A stretch of DNA of 64,000 nt, taken from contig JBBIVX010000006.1 of the NCBI GenBank assembly GCA_037439465.1, positions 1 through 64,000 on the forward strand. Reading direction: 5' to 3'. Below the pieces are notes generated by a model. It was not told the origin of the DNA and ran no database searches. It saw only the letters and a list, made by a program, of their open reading frames with translations. The DNA is from Parasulfuritortus sp037439465. Its GTDB lineage: Bacteria > Pseudomonadota > Gammaproteobacteria > Burkholderiales > Thiobacillaceae. Shown piece after piece: positions 60,935 through 64,000 of the stretch; position 1 is the first letter of the stretch, and every line of letters begins with the position of its first letter. The position numbers were made by a program, and so were the translations under genes.

Positions 60935-63433
60935 ATGAATATCGAAGAATTAGCCAACGAGTTGAAGGTGGCCCCGGCCCTGCTGGTCGAGCAGCTGCAG
61001 GCGGCAGGTGTGCCGGTGAAGGCCGTCGGCGATAGTCTGACCGACCAGGACAAGAGCCGTCTTCTGGAATACCTGCGCGGCAAGCATGGCGCCAAGAGCA
61101 CCAAGACCAAGATCACCCTGACTCGCAAGCAGACGACGGAGATCAAGACCGCCGACGTTTCCGGCAAGGCCCGCACCATCCAGGTGGAAGTGCGCAAGAA
61201 ACGGGTATTGGTCAAACGCGAGACAGCCGCCGCCGAACCCCCTGCAACGGCGGAAACAACGGCGGTTGTCGCGCCACCCGTGGTGGATGAACAGCAGCGC
61301 CGGGTACGCGCCGACGAGTCACAGCGTCAAGCCGAATTGCGCGCCATCCAGGAAACCGAACTGAAGGCCAAACAGGAACGGGAAGCGGCGCGCAAGTCGG
61401 CTCAGGAAACTGAGGCGGCAGCGCCGCCCGCCGCGGAACAGGCAGGCACCACCGCGGCGCCCGCGGCAAAGGCGCCGGGCGAGACGCGGCCGGCGGTGAA
61501 ACCCAAGGTGGACAAGGGCGCCGCGAAAAAGTCCAAGACCAAGGAAGAAGCCGCGGGCAAGAAAGGCGGCCTCAAGGTGCGCGGCGCTCTCGAATCGGAA
61601 GGTGGCTGGCGGACACGCAAGGCGCGGCACAAGACCGAGCAGGCCGCACAATACGAGCCACCGAGCGAGCCAGTGGTCAAAGAAGTGCTGGTGCCGGAAA
61701 CCATTAGCGTCGCCGATCTGGCGCACAAGATGTCGGTCAAGGCGGCCGAGGTGATCAAGGCCCTGATGAAGATGGGCTCCATGGTCACCATCAACCAGGT
61801 GCTCGACCAGGAGACCGCGATGATCGTGGTCGAGGAGATGGGGCACATCGCCAAACCGGCGCCAACCGACAACCCCGAGGCCTATCTGGAAGATACCGGC
61901 GGCGAGCACAGGGAAGCCGAGCTTCTGCCACGCGCCCCTGTGGTCACCGTCATGGGTCACGTCGACCACGGCAAGACCTCGCTGCTTGACTACATCCGCC
62001 GGGCGCGGGTGGCGGCCGGCGAGGCCGGTGGCATCACCCAGCACATCGGCGCCTACCACGTTGAAACCCCGCGCGGCATGATCACCTTCCTCGACACGCC
62101 CGGCCATGAGGCCTTTACCGCCATGCGGGCGCGCGGCGCCAAGGCCACCGACCTGGTCATACTGGTAGTGGCGGCCGACGACGGTGTCATGCCGCAGACC
62201 CGTGAGGCCATCCATCACGCCAAGGCCGGCAAGGTGCCGATCGTGGTGGCGGTGAACAAGATCGACAAACCCGGCGCCAACCCGGAAAAGATTCGTCAGG
62301 AACTGGCCGGCGAGGAGGTGGTGCCGGAAGAATGGGGCGGCGACACCATGTTCGTCGATGTCTCGGCCAAGACCGGCGTCGGCATCGATCAGTTGCTGGA
62401 GGCCATTCTGCTGCAGGCCGAAGTGCTCGAACTCAAAGCCCCGGTCGCCACCCTGGCCAAGGGCGTGGTAATCGAATCCAGCCTGGACAAGGGGCGCGGT
62501 CCGGTCGCCACGGTGCTGGTGCAATCCGGCACCCTGCGCCGTGGCGACATGCTCTTGGCCGGCAGCGCCTACGGCAAGGTACGCGCCATGCTGAATGAGG
62601 ACGGCAAACCGGTCCAGGAAGCCGGCCCGGCGATTCCGGTCGAAATTCAGGGTTTGTCCGAAGTGCCCGGTGCCGGCGAGGATGTCATGGTGCTGCCGGA
62701 CGAACGCAAGGCGCGCGAGATCGCCCTGTTCCGCCAGGGCAAGTTCCGCGATGTCAAACTCGCCCGGCAGCAGGCCGCCAAACTGGAAACCATCTTTGAA
62801 CAGATGGCCGAGGGCGAGGTGAAGACCCTGCCGCTGATCCTCAAGGCCGACGTGCAGGGCTCTTACGAGGGCCTGTCCCATGCCCTGCAAAAGCTCTCCA
62901 CCACCGAGGTCAAGGTCAATATCATCCACGCCGCGGTCGGCGCGGTCTCGGAATCGGACATCAATCTGGCCATCGCTTCCGGCGCCGTGCTGATAGCCTT
63001 CAACGTGCGCGCCGACGCCCAGGCGCGCAAGCTGGCGGAGAGTGCCGGCATTGACATCCGCTACTACACAATCATCTACGAGGCCGTGGATGACGTGAAG
63101 GCCGCCCTCGGTGGTCTGCTCTCTCCTGAAAAGAAGGAAACCGTCGTCGGCCTCGCCGAGGTACGCCAGGTATTCCGCATCTCCAAGGTGGGTGCAGTGG
63201 CCGGTTGCATGGTACTGGACGGCGCAATCAAACGTTCCGCCAGCGTGCGGGTGCTGCGCGACAACGTGGTCATCCATAGCGGCGAACTCGATTCGCTCAA
63301 GCGCTTCAAAGACGACGCCAAGGAAGTCAAGGCCGGCTTCGAATGCGGCCTCAGTCTGAAGAACTTCAGCGACCTCCGGGAAGGTGACCAAATCGAGTGC
63401 TTCGAGGTAGTGGAAGTCGCACGGACGCTGTGA
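60935..63433 (+). CDS. infB: Translation initiation factor IF-2
   Basis: An 832-residue GTPase that brings initiator tRNA to the 30S subunit. The N-terminal IF2_N module (IEELANELKVAPALLVEQL) is followed by an alanine/lysine-rich linker to about 240, a second IF2_N region (VADLAHKMSVKAAEVIKALM) and the G domain starting near 337 with GHVDHGKTS (G1), DTPGHE (G3) and NKID (G4). Domains II-IV end in LREGDQIECFEVVEVARTL. An internal start, as in enteric IF-2 beta, cannot be judged. Confidence 0.97.
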   Translation: MNIEELANELKVAPALLVEQLQAAGVPVKAVGDSLTDQDKSRLLEYLRGKHGAKSTKTKITLTRKQTTEIKTADVSGKARTIQVEVRKKRVLVKRETAAAEPPATAETTAVVAPPVVDEQQRRVRADESQRQAELRAIQETELKAKQEREAARKSAQETEAAAPPAAEQAGTTAAPAAKAPGETRPAVKPKVDKGAAKKSKTKEEAAGKKGGLKVRGALESEGGWRTRKARHKTEQAAQYEPPSEPVVKEVLVPETISVADLAHKMSVKAAEVIKALMKMGSMVTINQVLDQETAMIVVEEMGHIAKPAPTDNPEAYLEDTGGEHREAELLPRAPVVTVMGHVDHGKTSLLDYIRRARVAAGEAGGITQHIGAYHVETPRGMITFLDTPGHEAFTAMRARGAKATDLVILVVAADDGVMPQTREAIHHAKAGKVPIVVAVNKIDKPGANPEKIRQELAGEEVVPEEWGGDTMFVDVSAKTGVGIDQLLEAILLQAEVLELKAPVATLAKGVVIESSLDKGRGPVATVLVQSGTLRRGDMLLAGSAYGKVRAMLNEDGKPVQEAGPAIPVEIQGLSEVPGAGEDVMVLPDERKAREIALFRQGKFRDVKLARQQAAKLETIFEQMAEGEVKTLPLILKADVQGSYEGLSHALQKLSTTEVKVNIIHAAVGAVSESDINLAIASGAVLIAFNVRADAQARKLAESAGIDIRYYTIIYEAVDDVKAALGGLLSPEKKETVVGLAEVRQVFRISKVGAVAGCMVLDGAIKRSASVRVLRDNVVIHSGELDSLKRFKDDAKEVKAGFECGLSLKNFSDLREGDQIECFEVVEVARTL

Positions 63434-63495
63434 TTGCGGTGCGGAGTTAAGGGGAAAGCCCCCTCTCCTCGCTTCTCGCCCCTCACTGAAACCAT

Positions 63496-63885
63496 ATGCC
63501 CACTGATTTCCCCCGTTCCCGCCGTGTCGCCGAGCAAATCCGCCAGGAGCTGGCAGACATCCTGTGGCGCGAGGTGCGCGACCCCCGCGTCAAGGGTGTG
63601 ACCCTGACCGCCGTAGAGGTGAGCACCGACCTGGAACATGCCAAGGTGTGGTTCACCGTGCTGACGGGTGACGCCGGTGGCGCCGCCCGGGCACTGCAAC
63701 ATGCCGCCGGTTTCCTGCGCCGGGAACTGGCCCATCGCCTGCGGCTGCGCCTGGCTCCCAGCCTCGGTTTTCATTACGACGAATCGGTGGAGCGGGGCGC
63801 GCGCCTTTCCCACCTGATCGACGCGGCGATCGAGGAAGACAAGCGTCATGGTCAGGACGAACCTGAGGCGCATGGCAAAACGTAA
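63496..63885 (+). CDS. rbfA: Ribosome-binding factor A
   Basis: A 129-residue KH-fold cold-shock/30S maturation factor. It reads RVAEQIRQELADILWREVRD near the N terminus and LRLAPSLGFHYDESVERGAR in the middle, both conserved. It begins 62 bp after infB and overlaps truB by 14 bp. Confidence 0.95.
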   Translation: MPTDFPRSRRVAEQIRQELADILWREVRDPRVKGVTLTAVEVSTDLEHAKVWFTVLTGDAGGAARALQHAAGFLRRELAHRLRLRLAPSLGFHYDESVERGARLSHLIDAAIEEDKRHGQDEPEAHGKT

Positions 63886-64000
63886 AGTCGATGGTGTCCT
63901 GCTGCTGGACAAAGCGGCAGACGTCACCTCGAACCTGGCGTTGCAGAAGGCAAAACGCCTGTATGACGCGGCCAAGGCCGGCCATACCGGGACCCTCGAC
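63872..64000 (+). CDS. truB: tRNA pseudouridine(55) synthase, N-terminal fragment (cut by window end)
   Basis: The first 43 residues are present: MAKRKVDGVLLLDKA and AAKAGHTGTLD, the motif leading to and including the catalytic Asp as the final residue of the window. TruB makes pseudouridine 55 in tRNA. The ATG at 63872 is chosen; an in-frame ATG at 63848 would extend it by eight residues. Confidence 0.93.
   Translation, partial: MAKRKVDGVLLLDKAADVTSNLALQKAKRLYDAAKAGHTGTLD

Noticed and set aside
61319..63391. Minus-strand open frame of 690 codons
   Set aside because: Antisense to infB; composition is that of a shadow frame.
1..64000. CRISPR array, prophage or integrative element
   Set aside because: No regularly spaced repeats, integrase, phage structural genes or attachment repeats were seen; the only mobile-type gene is the RAYT.

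Overview
The window is high-GC proteobacterial chromosome, most likely from a betaproteobacterium of the Rhodocyclales/Nitrosomonadales type. That placement rests on the order of the right-hand housekeeping block (tpiA-secG-tRNA-Leu; uvrC-pgsA-tRNA-Gly-Cys-Leu; rimP-nusA-infB-rbfA-truB) and on a classic exosortase A (XrtA)/PEP-CTERM exopolysaccharide locus. The species cannot be named from the sequence.

Positions 1-20608, almost all on the minus strand, hold the XrtA-associated polysaccharide locus. From upstream to downstream it runs: acyltransferase of the N-acyl amino acid synthase type, outer-membrane export lipoprotein, chain-length determinant, tyrosine autokinase with a (GY)n tail, outer-membrane beta-barrel, ExeA-like ATPase, wecB, polysaccharide deacetylase, FemAB-like protein, glycosyltransferase (TIGR03087 type), XrtA-EpsI fusion, glycosyltransferase (TIGR03088 type), asparagine-synthase-like amidotransferase, glycosyltransferase (TIGR04063 type), a vapBC toxin-antitoxin pair, another GT4 enzyme and a truncated CapK/PaaK-like adenylating enzyme. 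Many cistrons overlap by 4 bp.

Positions 20849-32349 (plus strand) form a tightly coupled operon that is not part of the standard XrtA set: PP-loop amidotransferase-like enzyme, acyl-CoA ligase, thioester-reductase-like SDR, VAO-type flavoprotein, two FtsX-like ABC permeases, GT1 glycosyltransferase, GMC oxidoreductase and an SRPBCC protein. The parts that would complete a Lol/Mac-like exporter (ABC ATPase, LolA-like carrier, DUF1302-like outer-membrane protein) lie separately at 35186-38329. Between them sit a hexapeptide acyltransferase, a PEP-CTERM substrate protein and a REP-associated transposase. A second N-acyl amino acid synthase-like gene is at 38525. I read this as a candidate undescribed pathway that makes, glycosylates and exports an acyl lipid or lipoamide.

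Positions 39986-42908 hold an HPr-rel-A operon: a Tat-like exported GYWKNH protein, a PqqD-like protein, an HprK-related kinase and a nucleotidyltransferase. Positions 42922-51638 hold a trypsin-like protease, the initiating sugar-phosphate transferase, and prsT-prsR-prsK. Three good matches to sigma-54 -24/-12 promoters precede the PEP-CTERM gene, the HPr-rel-A operon and the export-lipoprotein gene, so the PrsK/PrsR/RpoN circuit encoded here probably controls its neighbours.

Positions 51874-64000 are housekeeping: tRNA-Leu(GAG), secG, tpiA, a P-type cation ATPase, uvrC, pgsA, tRNA-Gly/Cys/Leu and the rimP-nusA-infB-rbfA-truB operon, with truB cut by the window end. No CRISPR array, rRNA or prophage was seen.
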